In this document: positions 11,342 to 24,556 of the stretch, piece by piece
How positions within the stretch are numbered: the first letter of the stretch is position 1
How the letters are laid out: every line of letters begins with the position of its first letter
From: Lethocerus indicus
Taxonomy: Eukaryota; Arthropoda; Insecta; Hemiptera; Belostomatidae
Reading direction: 5' to 3'
Assembly (NCBI GenBank): GCA_019843655.1
Contig: JACDQD010000005.1
Location: 12,117,575 to 12,181,574, forward strand
Length of the DNA: 64,000 nucleotides
The notes under the pieces: generated by a model
Databases searched by the model: none
What the model saw: only the letters and a program-made list of their open reading frames with translations
Told to the model about the DNA's origin: nothing
Position numbers and translations under genes: made by a program

Positions 11342-13750
11342 TTGAGAAAGGGAGCAAGAGTGGTGGGGGGAGGGGCTACGGGGGAGGTTTATATTACTAG
11401 AAATAGGCAATCATCTCCGGGGCCTGAATCATTAGTCATAGTCAGGCCCCGCGCACACTGGCGGGGTTTTAAACCGTCAGGTGTTAATATTGATGGAAAA
11501 CTCCGCGGTGGACGTTTCGCCTGATTTATAGACTGGGCGTCTGGGGCGAAAAACAAAGCTGGCCACTCTCCCGCTGCGATCCTCCCCTCCAGGATCCGAC
11601 GGCCATCGATCAATGTTTCTGACCTCATTACTCCCGTTTAACCCCGCTTTTTAATAGGTCCTTACGATCCCAGAAAGGTAACTTCGAGGTCATAACCTTT
11701 TTTTATTTATCTATTTGAATAAAATAATTAAGCAGAGGTCAAATCTCCAGTTTTCTGTCGCTAAACGACAATGTTAACTGTCATTTTTAATAGTAATATT
11801 AAAGGCACTGCCACAAATCCACTGACGATGGTGGAAAGCCGACACCGAGATTGCAGCATACAAAACCGGAGAAAGAAAAGACAAAAGTGTGATTAGATTA
11901 TACAGGCATATACAAGAATAGAAGTTAAATTGACTTAAAAACTATTTTATTGATGTGTGGTACTGTAAGAATACAACATTTTAAAAAGTAGCAGATTGAA
12001 ACCCAGGAATTCCCCGTTAATTCGGACATATAAAAAGTCTTCCACATTTTGGAGAATATTAAATTATTCTGATTTGATAAATTATTTAGTATTTTCAACA
12101 TTGGTGCGATTTTCTATTTTCCGGTTTAAACTTCTCACCATCGTCCGGAGCATTTCGATAGTAATAGAGTTAGGCACTGTTTTACCGTGACTGACAAAAT
12201 ACCAAGCAGATACACTGAAAGTATCCAATATTCATGTCAGAGTGTAAATCAACTAAGTAATTGGTCGTGGAAGCCGGTCAAAGGGAGCCTCCAACTTCCT
12301 GGCTTAGATAGAGACGGTCGTCGTACGATTTTAAAGAGGAGAAGGGAGGGGGGTCTTGACTGAGTCTTAGTTTTAATAATTAGTGTCAGAGCCGGAGCGG
12401 TGCCTGTGATCTGCGCCGATTGGGTATGCCGAGTGTGGAGCCGGCACGCCCGCTGAATGCTTACCACAGGAAACCCGACCGAGAGATTTATTCCCTCCGT
12501 CTGGACGACATCCGAGCAAAAGCCGATCGGGCTCCGCCTTTGAATAGCCTCAGAACTAATAGAAGTACGAATAACCGCCAATTTCGGGTAATTCCGATCG
12601 TGAAATGAGAAACTACTGTAACCTGCCAACGAAGAATAACCCCGAGTATTGTGCCACGTTTTACGGGGAAGGTGTTAAACGCTCAGGTACAATTCACAAA
12701 CCTTAAAAATGATAATTCAGATAAAATTCTTATTTTCACCTATCATAAGCACGTACAGAAGAACATACAATGGAACGGGTGGGAGGTTTCAAATATAAAA
12801 AATGAATTGTTTTTTATAATTATGTTGTCCCATTACGGTATTTTGGTTCCGGAGTTGTACTTAGTTGTACCAATAAGAAAAATAAATCAAAGTAAAGCGG
12901 CGAATATTTATCAAATAACAATAATTAGTTGTCATTGTATTAAACTGGCTCTCCACATATAGTAAGAAATTTATTTAATTTATTCTTTAAGGATTCGATT
13001 TGGATCTTGTAACCCATCAACTCTAATGAACATCCGGGTATAATATTAAAACTTCCTGAAAACATACTCCGAACTTTGACCGCTGCGAATGAAAATTATC
13101 AGAGAAATAATGCGTTGCAAAAGAGAAGGCGCGGTTCATTTGAAGAAGCGCCAACCGAGCGCCAAACACTTGGCAATGTGAAATGAGAAAAATCTTTCTG
13201 ATTGATTTAAAAACCTCCACTATGGAAAGTGAAAGTCGCGTTGAATACAAATCCGACAAATTATCGCCAGATCTTGCGACTATTATCGACTCACGTTCGG
13301 AAAATTAACATTTCGACTCAGTCCTTTGTGTTCTTTTGAAAGATGCCGAATTCAATTTAGGGAACGCCATTTATATTGAATATACGATGAGAAAATTTAC
13401 AAATAAAACATTAAAATATTACTGTTGCGATTTTCTACTTCTTCCGGACCTAGACCGTATGAAAATTACGAATATCGATAGGGGATGAACTAATCTGTAT
13501 ACACTAATACTCATGTTTTATATTTATGGTGATTTCATATATTGTACTAACGCAGTCTGCAGTAACACTGCACTGATAAAATAGGACAAAAAAGGACAAA
13601 GTTAGCCCCATATTCCAGTTTTTATCACCCTTAATTTGTATATTCTCTCTTCTCAAGTTTAATCTGGTGCCATATCTCATAAAAACAAAGAAAGAATTGG
13701 AACGCTACCTACACCTTCAATATTTTTCAGTAGCCAAATTGACAGTAATA
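11342..13750. other. Non-coding spacer
   Basis: Unique DNA, GC-richer at 11400-11640 and 12260-12600, AT-rich elsewhere. A 62-codon plus frame at 12420-12608 has a fairly ordinary amino-acid mix (it includes DREIYSLRLDDIRAKAD) but no recognisable family, and the opposite strand is open over the same bases. Confidence 0.45.
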
Positions 13751-14250
13751 ATTGATTATAAAAACCCATTAACAAGGCGAGATCAAATACCGCGTCTAAC
13801 GACGCCGAGCGGGTTTATCCTTCTCGGTCTTCTTCACATTTAAAATTCAAGAACTCGACCCAGATAGTCGGTTAATTGCCCGTGGCCACAATGAGCGCCG
13901 AGAGTGTCGTAATCCTCGCACCGCGGGACCGGTTTTTATGTGAGAAAATTTAAAAGCCGTTAAGATCGGTATCCGAGTGGGGAACAAAAGGCTGTCGTCA
14001 GTGCCCTTGGCTCACTCTCGCCTAACCAAACGCGCCCCAATTACCCGCTTCTTATTGACAAATTAACCGTTCTGCCTGAAATTGCCCAAGTATTTGCGTT
14101 CAGCCACACGCGCCATTCTCTAATTAGAAAGAAAATACGGTGGTCCGTTCACCGGGACTGGCTAAAATAAGAGACCCAGTGTGACTGTACTTCTAATGTG
14201 GCGCTTACTGCATACCGATTCTAGGATTGCTTCAAATTCGAACGCAATAT
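13750..14250. promoter_or_regulatory. Candidate cis-regulatory island
   Basis: Complex sequence without long frames or repeats, containing several TAATTA/TTAAT-type homeodomain cores mixed with CpG-rich words. It includes 13771-13789, which matches 3467-3485 with only two transitions. This fits a conserved non-coding element; conservation is untested. Confidence 0.28.
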
Positions 14251-17200
14251 GAACACCGTTACAAATCTTAAATATACCGGAACAGTGAAAATATTATTCG
14301 GATATCTATCCGCGATTAATTTTGGTATATACTTCAACTAAATATTTATTCATCTTCAGGATCAACTTTGAAGAAATAATTGATGTTTCTCTGTTGTCCT
14401 CTGGATATTATTTGTTATTTTCCACCTTGTATCGACGTGCAGTCAAAATCCTTGTAGTTATTTTAAAGGCCAACGATATACTAAATTTATGGAAATGTGA
14501 TTTCTTATATATTATAATATCGAAAAAAATTTAGCAAAGATTAGAAAAGAAGTTTCTTGAAGACAGGTACAAAAAACAGGTTATAGACAACAGTGATTAT
14601 CAACAGAATCGAAATTGACAGTTCTTGCCATAGTTAATACTGTAGGGAGACATCATATTAATTAGATTTAATAAATTATTTTGACGTTATTCAGAATTTT
14701 GCGTTTATTCACTACAGTCTCATTGCGTCAAATATAGGGAGCAGAATTAGGGAAGGGCGCTTTCAAAAAAGGAAATAATCACAAATTAAATCCAACCGCT
14801 TCTTGGCCAGCACGGCGAAGCCAGTATGCACTACCGCATTACCAATTTGTTCTCAAATACCTGTCCACATTCCCACAGCCTCGGATATATCGACTTTCAC
14901 CGCCAGTGTTTAAACTGCACAATACCACGAAAATGCAACAGCTTAAACAAAGAATTAAGTTTTAGTATCCCCAGCAAAATAAACCGTTCTATAAATTCCA
15001 AAAATTAATCATTAACGCATTATACAGAATAAGAAAATTGAGTATTTATAGGACGTATTACTATTACATTATTCTATACTTACATTAGTGAATGAATCAT
15101 TAATTACAATCTACATGTCAGCTGAAACTTGCAACTAAAGCTTCAACTGATTATACGAGAGAAGCTTATAAACCCTATTGTATTCGCTAGAATTATTATT
15201 GTTGCAACTACTCTTTGCATAATAATACTTTTACCATTTTTTTTATTAGGTCATAATTAAGGTAGTGGGCCCTGTTCTTCTGTATGCGATGTGAGCTATT
15301 CTTCCTTCTTATTATTGCTTCGCGTTTTGTCGATTGCCAAAGCGCCGTGCACCCGTGTGAACTAGTGTCGCAACGGTTTTAGCAATCGCTAGCGATTCCA
15401 CGGTCACTGTTCTGTCTCCGAATAAAACCAAGTGATATTCGTTCAATCGTAACGCTGTTTATAAAAAAACGTATTTCATCCGGGGATTGAAGTCTAAGAA
15501 TATTTTTGGAATAGATTCAAAACTGGCAATCCGTCGATTATTATGTAAATACAAATACGGTATATATATTGATGATAATTCGTAACACGGGTACCGGCTG
15601 AGGCAAAACAGCACCAACCCAAGCCGAGTGTCAATGTTGGCCGTCGCCCGAATATTAAAACCTATATCATTATTTATAGATCCACAACTCGGTTATGAAT
15701 TATTGAATTTGGGCGGCGACTGCGGTTCCATATTAATACTTGCGGCGGCGTGAACTCGGTCCCGGCGGGGGCCACGTCCTCGCTGTAGGGGAGGCAGACC
15801 ACTATACGCACTTCCTCATGCCTCAATTGTAGAGCCCGTTTAGAATTTTGAAGATCAAACGGTGGCCGAATAAACGCGTTGTATTCGAAGATGCGAATCA
15901 GAGGATACGCGCTAAAGTCAGACGGACCGAATTGCAAATTTGAACTGATTAAAAGAAAGAAGTCTCGTAATGTCAAAATTATATCTCTTAATTTTGTTGG
16001 CAACTGTTCTAGTAGGGATAATATAAATTTACCGATTTATATGTGGTAGTATGATGTGTAAATAGACATATTAAGTTTAATTGTGTTCCACGTTTAATTC
16101 TCTAACGTGCGTCCATTTTCTAGCTATTCGTTTATTACTTGTGCTTGTTTACGTTCTGGTTAATTATAGCTATACCAAATAAGAACATATTATTGTGCGT
16201 AGAGTTCGCACAGTTCAAATTGCAAGTCCTTGAAGTCCACACGGCATTTATGACCCGGGTCTCAGGCGTTATTATCTCTCGAGCCGTTCACTCCAATTTC
16301 ATGAAGTATATTCTTCCCGTAAGACCTTTTCTCGATACTCAACTTTCACTTCCCGGTCTAGACCAAGTCTTCGGTCGTTCCATTTGTCCGCGTTTTTTAC
16401 ATTTCATTTTTACATTTGAGAATTGTGATAATCACGGAAAATATGATTATTATTAATCAATCGCGTATCCCATGATATTTACTTATAAATTCATACAGAG
16501 AATTATGGATCGTAACCTTTTCTCTTTACTGCGAGCTAGACGTGATTTCCAAATGAAAACAATTAACTACGCATAAGTTGATTGGTCTGGATGGTTTTCC
16601 TGATGTTGGTTAATCGAAAGCCGCGATTGTAAACGTTCTATTGTCTGTGGCTCGTGGCGCTGTGTTATCTGGTAATAACAGGAAAAAGAAACAGAAGTGA
16701 AGAAACGATGAAAAGGCTACATTCGGCGTTGAGAATTGCAGTCACATTCACAATAGCTGACTTTTATATGAATGGTTCCTTCTTGTCTTTATATGCAAAT
16801 CGGTCGTCGGACCGTGTCAATTAAACAACGATCGGGTACGAATTTATATTTAAAAAGGTTTCGTCCATTCCTGTCCATATTTTGAAATACTAACAACATA
16901 ACAATATATATGAATCACATTTATAAACTCCTGCCTTTTTCCGTTCCTCCTGGATAAGGTTATTGTTACTTATATTATTCACTCTATGTCAAAAACGATT
17001 TACGTGTAATAATCACGCTATGAAAAATTGCAATAGTTATTAAAGTAAGAAATAATGTCTATAATGGCGTTCTTGGTATGCCCTACATTAGTTTTATTTC
17101 TGCATCGTTGTCTTCTTCAGGCGACTAAGTTTCTATTTGTAGGTATATTATACTGAAGGTTAGAATAAGAAATCTTTTTGGCTCTGCATTTATTTTCGCC

Positions 17201-17380
17201 TCACGTCCCTATTTTCCGCATTTCTTTTTATACGTCTTGTATCGTTTGTATTGTATGTAATCTATTGTACCTGTGACTAGCCATTATCGGCCAGTAATAT
17301 ACAGTTGCTGTGTGAGAGTCAAAATTTTGCAGACGAACTGTGACTCAGCGGTGATTCATAAGCAGGTACTGTTAGTTTAA
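14251..17380. other. AT-rich non-coding spacer
   Basis: Long AT-rich stretch, with a small GC-richer patch at 15590-15800. Short frames at 14322-14534, 15674-16003 (minus) and 16139-16456 lack recognisable similarity. No transposon ends, RNA genes or tandem arrays seen. Confidence 0.5.
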
Positions 17381-17383
17381 TCT

Positions 17384-17559
17384 TTACTTAAACTTACGCC
17401 TGTGTAGGTGTATTTGCTCGATAACGTTCACTATTTTTAATACCTCTTTTGTTTTCTTGAGACGCGTTAAAACTTCATCATGCCTTTTTCCTACAAGCTG
17501 CGTTAAGCACATTTTAGTTTCGAAAACGACAGAAAGTAATATAGCTAATCTCAATTTAA
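17384..17559 (-). CDS. Possible small terminal exon, unknown protein
   Basis: On the minus strand a good 3' splice site (pyrimidine-rich CTGTTTCCCCGCAG) is followed directly by an open frame of about 58 codons ending in a stop at 17384-17386. The translation has a hydrophobic start (LRLAILLSVVF) and a Lys/Arg-rich amphipathic remainder (GKRHDEVLTRLKKTKEVLK). It resembles no family I can name. Supporting: a real-looking acceptor, balanced codons and modest GC, so openness is not merely GC bias. Against: no donor-bearing partner exon and no nearby polyadenylation signal. Chance is quite possible. Confidence 0.15.
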
Positions 17560-17584
17560 CTGCGGGGAAACAGTTAACATCCAT

Positions 17585-20200
17585 AATAATAATATGATTT
17601 GAAGAGTCATATAAAAATATATGCTGTCATCACTCCTGCTATCATTATCCAATCGCTTATTTCGTCCTATGCTAGACCAATTTACTGAAGGAATGCTACT
17701 GACTGGTCTTTATTAAAAATGCTAAATAACCAGCGAGAATTCTTGAATCATGCAAAGCAGCAGCTACTTTAACGCAATAGCCGGTATCTGCGCGCAGTTT
17801 GAATAAGTCCGGGAGGGGGGGGAGGCTTCGCAGAGAGGGGCGCCAGAGAAGGCGAGATTAAATCGTAGGAAAGCGGGAGCCGTCTCCTCGATAGTATTGT
17901 TATGGCGAGGAATTCGGGCTGATTTATAATTCAGTACTAAAAATACAAGCCCGATTGTCATTTGGCTCATAGCGACGCCCGTATGGGAGGGCATTGTGGA
18001 ATGCGAAGGTGGGGGGTCTATTCCGTTCATTGTGATCAGTGGGGGACCGCCGCTGAGGATCGTGACCGTAATGATTAATGAATTAATATGTAATATTAGT
18101 CACCCCCGGAGAGGCGGTACAGCACGCGGCCGTACACAAAGACACCGGCCCCTTCACCCCCACCACACCCCTCACCGTAACCAAGAAAAATGGTCTCTAC
18201 ACAACCGCCTAGCGACACCTCATCCAGCCAGCCTAATGTATTACTATTAATCCAACTGTCGACATGTAAACCTCCTATCAATATACCCACCTGTCGATAT
18301 ATCGGCAATTCGAGTTTTCCATATATCCATCCTCGTAATACCTCCATGGACACACACCAATTTTGTCGGTTTTCCCCATATTCAATCTTCAAATCACCGA
18401 CGATTTAATCATATCATCATGCTTGCGATATTCAATTTCGGTAGTACATGGTTTCCACATTTTTCCCCTAATTTTTAAACTGGAATGGGAAAAATATAGA
18501 TAAAATTAGTTCTAACTGTGGGTTAGAAATGCCTTAATTTTAATTAAATACTAAATATTTTTTTAATATACGTAGCAGATTTACATAACATTTTTTGTGA
18601 ATAATGCAGCACAAATACCATAGACGGTAAAAAACAATAAGAAAAAAAAGGAAACAAAATACTCTGTTTAATAACTAGAAGTATGTTATCAGTAACTCTG
18701 TATTAACATTGTTTGTCAATTAATTATTATTTCCTATTTCTTTTACAAATTAGTATTTATATTTTTATAATTAATATGTATTTTGAATCTCTATTCAAGT
18801 GAATTGACAATTAATCCACATAATTTGATGAATGGGTCCTGGCCGTCCATAATAAATGTAATTGTGTTACACATTGGTTGGCCAACTGCGGTTGTAATTG
18901 CCAGTGTAACAGCGGCCCTGAAGGCGGGCCTTGTTTTTCTCATCGCTATCTCAAAACCGGGATCTCCTCATCAGTCAAGTAACTTAACCAAGAGCTCCTG
19001 CCCAATTGCGCAACCCCGCATCTCCATCCAATTACAACCACTCCCTTAACCGACAAGGTGGATTTTTTAATATACATTGTTCGCCGATCGGGCGGTGAAT
19101 TTTTCATTCCACATTGCCGAAGACACAAGGAATCGTCTTTACTATTATAAGGCATCTGTTTTTAGAATATGTAAATACTATTTCCTATAACAGAATATAT
19201 AATTGTGTGAATGTTATTCAATAATTATGTACAAGGTTAAGGCAAGTAACAATAAAACTGTATATCTGAAGAACAAATGTTACATATTCTTAAATTTAAA
19301 TGTTTAAAGACATCAACACGCTTGTAATCTGCAGTCCTGATGCAGAAAATATTAGATATAAAATTTACTGTCTTTAAACGAATCGAAGAATGATGTCAAC
19401 CAGTATAAACAAATTAAAATAATTTATTATGAACGTATTCGGGAAACCTTCATTATATTGCTCGAGGTGTTATTGCCGGTTCAACTCACGGTGGTTATCA
19501 CAGAGTTTAAAAGAATGGTGATATTCCTCCGCTGAAAAGTCTGCCGTGGAACACCTGCTCATCTCGGGCGTCGTCTCCCTCTAGGAAATTTCCATCCAAC
19601 GCCTTAAATACGCCTCCGTTTAAGGCAAAATACATCCTGTCATTACTGTGAAGGGATCCCCTTTGCGGTGCCTACCGCGAGAGTTTAAGCTAACAATAGC
19701 CTATGGGGGACATGTGTTCGGATGCCCCTTCTAACTGGTAAGTCCCTCTCGGCCTCCTCTGATCGAGTCACCGTTGTTTTCTAAGTCATTCTGAATATAT
19801 GCATTATTCATAACGGTCAACCCAATATGAGCTCCCACGGGGTTACACGTCCCCTCCCTCTTCCTTTATACCTTATAGTTTTAACCAGCTCATCATCCTC
19901 CTTATTCCATTCAACTCGATCCCCGGCCTCGAACCCGGTCTTGGCATTTTCCTATAATCAGATATGTATAAATCATCCGGCCGGCACTACACCACAATCG
20001 TACCTTCAATTTAGGCTGCGGCCCACAAGAAAAATTACAGAACGAGGGGAATAATTGTCGTCGTCGTGAATGTTGTATACGCGTAAACGCGGTTTGTTAC
20101 ATCCCCAGAAAACAAAATATAAGATTTAAATCCGTTAATAGAAGTGATCCTTATTACGTGATGACAACATCGTTATATCAGTTATAACACAGAAATTTCA
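17585..20200. other. Non-coding spacer with a G-rich tract
   Basis: Contains a G-rich tract at 17811-17842 (an 8-G run among shorter ones) and a C-rich patch at 18105-18180. The rest is AT-rich unique DNA. Frames at 17996-18408 and 18783-19155 overlap on opposite strands and are not recognisable. Confidence 0.45.
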
Positions 20201-20248
20201 TGTTTATTGTATTTGTCATGGTTAACCGAACCTGATTATATTATTGCA

Positions 20249-20535
20249 GGACGTGTATGTCATACAGCATATTTAGGGACTCATATTTTGATATTTGAAG
20301 GTATTCGTTTTGGAGTTCACGAGGGTTCGGGATGTCATCACTCTCTCCATCCTGGTTTTCCTGGTTTTCGCAATCGAGGTCCTTACGAATGGGTACAAAC
20401 ATCCACAAACAGCACTGCCAAACACATCTTAAACTGTTTGAAGTCAATCCGTGGGTCACGGTACACACTACAATGCAAACAGATTTCCTCACTATATTAC
20501 CGACGGAAAGTCGAATCGTTTTGTTTTACGAGTGA
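20249..20535 (+). other. Block open in several frames, weak exon candidate
   Basis: After an acceptor-like TATTATTGCAG the sequence stays open in three readings. One plus frame (20207-20548) is His/Gly-rich around residues 45-60. A second (20292-20432) encodes a hydrophobic stretch, VITLSILVFLVFAIEVL, that would suit a membrane helix. The minus strand (20241-20492) is rich in Asp/Glu/Asn. They cannot all be real. A 9-bp direct repeat (CCTGGTTTT twice) near 20350 creates part of the pattern. No family recognised. Confidence 0.12.
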
Positions 20536-20549
20536 AACGAACGACTAAA

Positions 20550-20900
20550 AACCGCGAGACACGAAAATTAATTAGTTGCAGTGTTATATTAGGATTGTTT
20601 TTGTGCAGACCGCTGGTTAGGGATTCATAATGCCGTGTAATTCCATAATATTTAAATATAATAGGTTACCCCACGGTTCAAAAACTAGTAGGAAACCAGA
20701 TTAGCTCAAACCAGAGTAGGAAGGGGGCGGAGGTAATTTACTCGTCTCGATTTGGTGGGGTCCATTTGTGTTTGGATAAGAAGACACTCCCATCTTCAAT
20801 CGGGCGATCAAAGTGTTTAGTTGGCACCAAAAGGCCTAAATCCGTAAATGGGTTTGTTCAATCTAATAGCCGTTTGTTATGGATGAAATCTTTATTTGAC
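20550..20900. other. Non-coding spacer
   Basis: Unique AT-rich DNA with a G-rich patch at 20720-20760. Nothing else seen. Confidence 0.5.
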
Positions 20901-21540
20901 AGTACCCGTTCGAGGAGGCTGTAATTTTGTCCGGAGGGAACGAAAGGCGACCGAGGGAAGGAAAGAAGACGCCACAAGGACCCAACTTGAGGTTGGCCTT
21001 CGGGGTCACAATACAGCGGTGGTGGCTGCGGGCCGGCCCCGCCACTGTGATTTATGAACGGCTCACATTTTCGAAATTTCCAAAGTTCATAAACACCCGG
21101 GGAGAAAGCGCAATCAAATTGAATTCTTAATAACGACTATTTGGCCGGGAGGGCCGCCGGATAATTTAATATTCAGGTTTTAACCCGTGACCCAGTGGCT
21201 GTAATAGGTACCGTTAGCCGTGATCATCTTCTTTTTCCTCTTCTTCTCCCTCCCGGGGAGAATTGCGCCAAACCGAAGATAGAACCCGCAGAAACGGGGA
21301 GTGGAAACGCAAACAGGATCGTTTCTGGAAAAGTCTCGCGTGTCGAAAACTACCCGGGCGCAATTGGAAAGCGAACTCGCGGTGGTTCTCTAATTTTCGA
21401 TGGCGAATTACCCACGTTGAAAAAAGATAAAATTTCTACATCCTGTTTTCTTGGCCGACTCGAATTACAGGCTGCCAGCCGGTGTTTAATTAAATAGGCA
21501 CGAGGTCCCCCGTGCCATACCGGCCACGCCACCTTTCTAA
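20900..21540. other. CpG-rich block
   Basis: GC/CpG-rich DNA with frames open on both strands (20927-21130 plus, 20863-21045 minus, 21195-21497 plus). It may be regulatory. The possible exon at 21261 is listed separately. Confidence 0.35.
21261..21497 (+). CDS. Possible terminal exon, unknown protein
   Basis: A long pyrimidine tract (21228-21254) ends in GGGGAG, a plausible 3' splice site. It is followed by about 78 open codons to a TAG at 21495-21497. The translation is hydrophilic and balanced (it includes AKPKIEPAETGSGNANRIVS and GGSLIFDGELPTLKKDK), with no low complexity. I recognise no domain. In favour: the tract and splice site sit exactly where an exon edge should, and codons are not extremely GC-biased. 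Against: the minus strand is also partly open, and no partner exon or polyadenylation signal is evident. Confidence 0.18.
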   Translation, partial: NCAKPKIEPAETGSGNANRIVSGKVSRVENYPGAIGKRTRGGSLIFDGELPTLKKDKISTSCFLGRLELQAASRCLIK

Positions 21541-21544
21541 TCAT

Positions 21545-24480
21545 CGGGACCGAACCAAGAGACCATTTGAAAATTCGGCACGTTTGGGGTGATTTCTTAC
21601 TTTCCGAACGAAGAGGATATCACTGGAATCATTTTCTGTAGAAAAGCGAAATTAAAGCGAGAATATGTCCGGAGTAATTCAAGTACAATGATAACGGAAC
21701 ATAATTGCCAATACCAAATATAATTATCAACATTATAATTTGTTGATCAGGGATAATATTCAACATTTTTCGTTGTTGTTATAAGTCGTGCAAAGCATTA
21801 GCTCAAATACACTAACATTCATAAGTTCACGGGTAAAATGAAAGTTCACGATGGGCCGATATTCCTATAAACGGCGAGTGATACTACCTCTGGGAGGGCA
21901 CAAAACGAATAACAGGACGTCTTATTAAAATGAAATGCGTCTGCCCCTCCGGGAGGTTGGTACGGGCCCGCGTCGCCTATCAATCTTCGCCATCTTCCGG
22001 CTAATTTGAATAATTAATATCGGAGGGAGCGAGTGGCGCACCCGCAGGGGCGGCGGCATGGGCGCGTGGGCGCGCTGGCCACAGCGGGTGTCCCCACCCC
22101 CCCACGAGAGCGGGCATAAATCATGCCGCTATCAACAAGGGACCCGCCGACCATCTAATGGTGTTAGTTAACTGACTTCTATTACCTAGACTCGTTGATA
22201 TTAGGCCGGTGTCCTTTTTTTTATCTCTTTCCACCCCAGCTGGACGCCCTTAATCTAAAAAAGAAACATTCCGACTGGCCGGCCGCATACTATTCTCCAT
22301 TGACACAAAAAAACTGGACGAAAAAGGCATGGGTCCGCCTCATCCTTCTTATAGATAATGGAATATGGGTCTCCAGTTTATAAACTAAAGGGTACCAAGT
22401 GTACTCAGTTTACAGGATTCTGCCCCATAGCACAGCAGTAAAGAATTGCGTTGCCGTAGAATAGAAAATGTATTCAAATGTTTCTTTAGTTTATATACAA
22501 TTTGTCCGTTTCTGTGGACCATATTCCAAACCTCATAAGAGTTCGTAAATGTCATCATCGTGCCCCAATCGCGCCTGGGGCCATGTAAGAACGAATCATA
22601 AATATTTATATATGTCGAGTACTTTAGATTAGACATTGTGTGATATGCGTCAAAATCGTGTGCGACAGTAGTGTAACAATGCGGATCCGCAGGCGAGTGA
22701 GATTCGCGCGACACGAGTGGGGGTCGGGCACGAGGGACGTCTTATAACCCCCGCCGCCGCCCCCACACGGCACGGTAATTAAGTGGCGCGACTCGTTACG
22801 ATAGTTAGTTGAGTTTTTTCTCCTGTTTTCCAAAGGCCAGGGACGGTGTCGGCCTTCACTCGGCTCCAAACAGCCCCCCATCCTTCTCCGATGTATAAAG
22901 CCCGGAGTAATAACGCCGACGAGCCGAGCGGATGGAGCTCCGACTCGGGTCGTGATCCAACTCAAAACAGGGCCCCCATACACCTGACGTCATTTATAAT
23001 AGGAACATTTTCAGATCCCAAAATATCTCGCCGGTTTCCTTGTTTGCTTCGATTTTTTGCCTCCTCCTTTTTCCTCTCCGCCGAAGGTTGTGCAGGTGGT
23101 TTTTTCCCCGGCGCTCGCTATTGAATATCGGCAACAGAATCATATTCCCCGTCCGGTTCTAACGACCGCAGAACGTGCACTATTCACCGGCGATGACCCA
23201 TATTTTAATTCTTGAAATTAGCTTGGAAGTTCCGTTAAAAAATCTTTTCGGTGTGAATACAACGTGACCCACTGTCAGGACGCGTGCAACTTGTTCACCC
23301 TTATCCCTTGAAGTGATAACGGAGTCCCTGACAATTTGTCTTTAATTTATCTTGCGGTAGTTATATATTTTTATTTTAATTCACTTCATTAGCGAAAATG
23401 ATTTTTGAAGAACGTGAGTTTTGCAAGTACGTATAAATACAAGGTGACTCATTGAAGAAGGATCGGACAGCCAAGGCTTGTGTGTTATGGGATATGTTCA
23501 TCCATGTTCCATCGTTTTTCTTAGTGTAATTTACTGTATATCCTCTCGTTGAATCACTTGAAATTTTAGTATGTTAAATTATACGTGTGGCATACTTGAA
23601 GTAAATTTTTTCATTGTACAAACTTATTTTTAGGCCGGACTGATACTTCGGTGAATTTCGAATAAAACGGCCACTGTCCCACAGTATCGGCAGACGGCTT
23701 TGGCACCGATATTTATTGAGGACCGTTCAGAACCGAGCTCGAACCATAACCAATAATTCGATGCCAATTGGCGAGGACTTAAGATCAAAAAGTCAAGGCC
23801 GATCTACCCATATCTAAGACTCATCCGTTACCGATTTGAGCCGATGCCGTGTTCACAGATAACGACCGACCATTTTTATTTAATCGTGACTCTCCCATAA
23901 GGAAGCTCTGTAAAACTTCGGTAGAGGCCGTTCGGTTTTCGGTCGATTTATACTGCGTACAAAATAGACATTATTTCACTTTCTCAGTGATTCTTCCCTA
24001 TAAACTGGCTCGATTGATGCTGCCCAAAGTATATTCTTTAGTCGCAGTAGTGATTGTTACCTATATTACAACAAGATAACGTTCACGATATTTGTGGCAT
24101 GTGAAGAGGTGATTTTCTTCGGTACTTAAAAAATCGCAAATGTAAACATTAAAAATTCCGTCCTTAAATGGTATTTTGTCATTTTTCATTGAGTTATAAT
24201 GAAAGTGTTTATGATTTACCTAACTCAAATCCTAATCTATGACTTAGATTTGTCGCTAGTCTTCTTCAGTGGTTTACACAACTGGTCTATAATTTTAGAT
24301 TACAGCACCAATTCGGGTACTTGTCAACCACCCTTTCCGGGCTGACTGTTCCCGTTGACTAATATTCATAATTCTAAGCGTTGAAAAGCGTTTCTCGGGT
24401 ACATAAAATTCGGCGTCACGCATCGAATTTAAGTTCGTCGTCGGTTTTTTTCTTTCCTCTTTTTTCTCCCGCCAAGTTAA
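21545..24480. other. Non-coding spacer with GC-rich patches
   Basis: GC-rich at 21950-22110 (with a C-run near 22090) and 22690-23120; otherwise AT-rich. Frames here (22385-22714 minus, 22624-22983 minus, 22846-23124 plus) overlap and are not recognisable. No repeats or RNA genes seen. Confidence 0.45.
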
Positions 24481-24485
24481 AATCC

Positions 24486-24556
24486 CGATTTTTCGGTAGT
24501 GACTTCAACGGTGGGGTATAAGAGAAGCGGCTACTCCTGTTTCCATAACGCCATAA
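24486..24556 (+). repeat. Bipartite repeated element, copy A
   Basis: The first 30 bases match those at 29726-29755 at 28 of 30 positions, both differences being transitions (core TAGTGACTTCAACGGTGGG here). After about 25 unrelated bases, a second block (CCATAACGCCATAA) again matches at exactly the same offset, 57 bases from the start. A colinear two-block match on the same strand is unlikely by chance. It could be an old interspersed repeat, a duplicated regulatory element or a structured RNA. No identity known to me. Confidence 0.6.
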
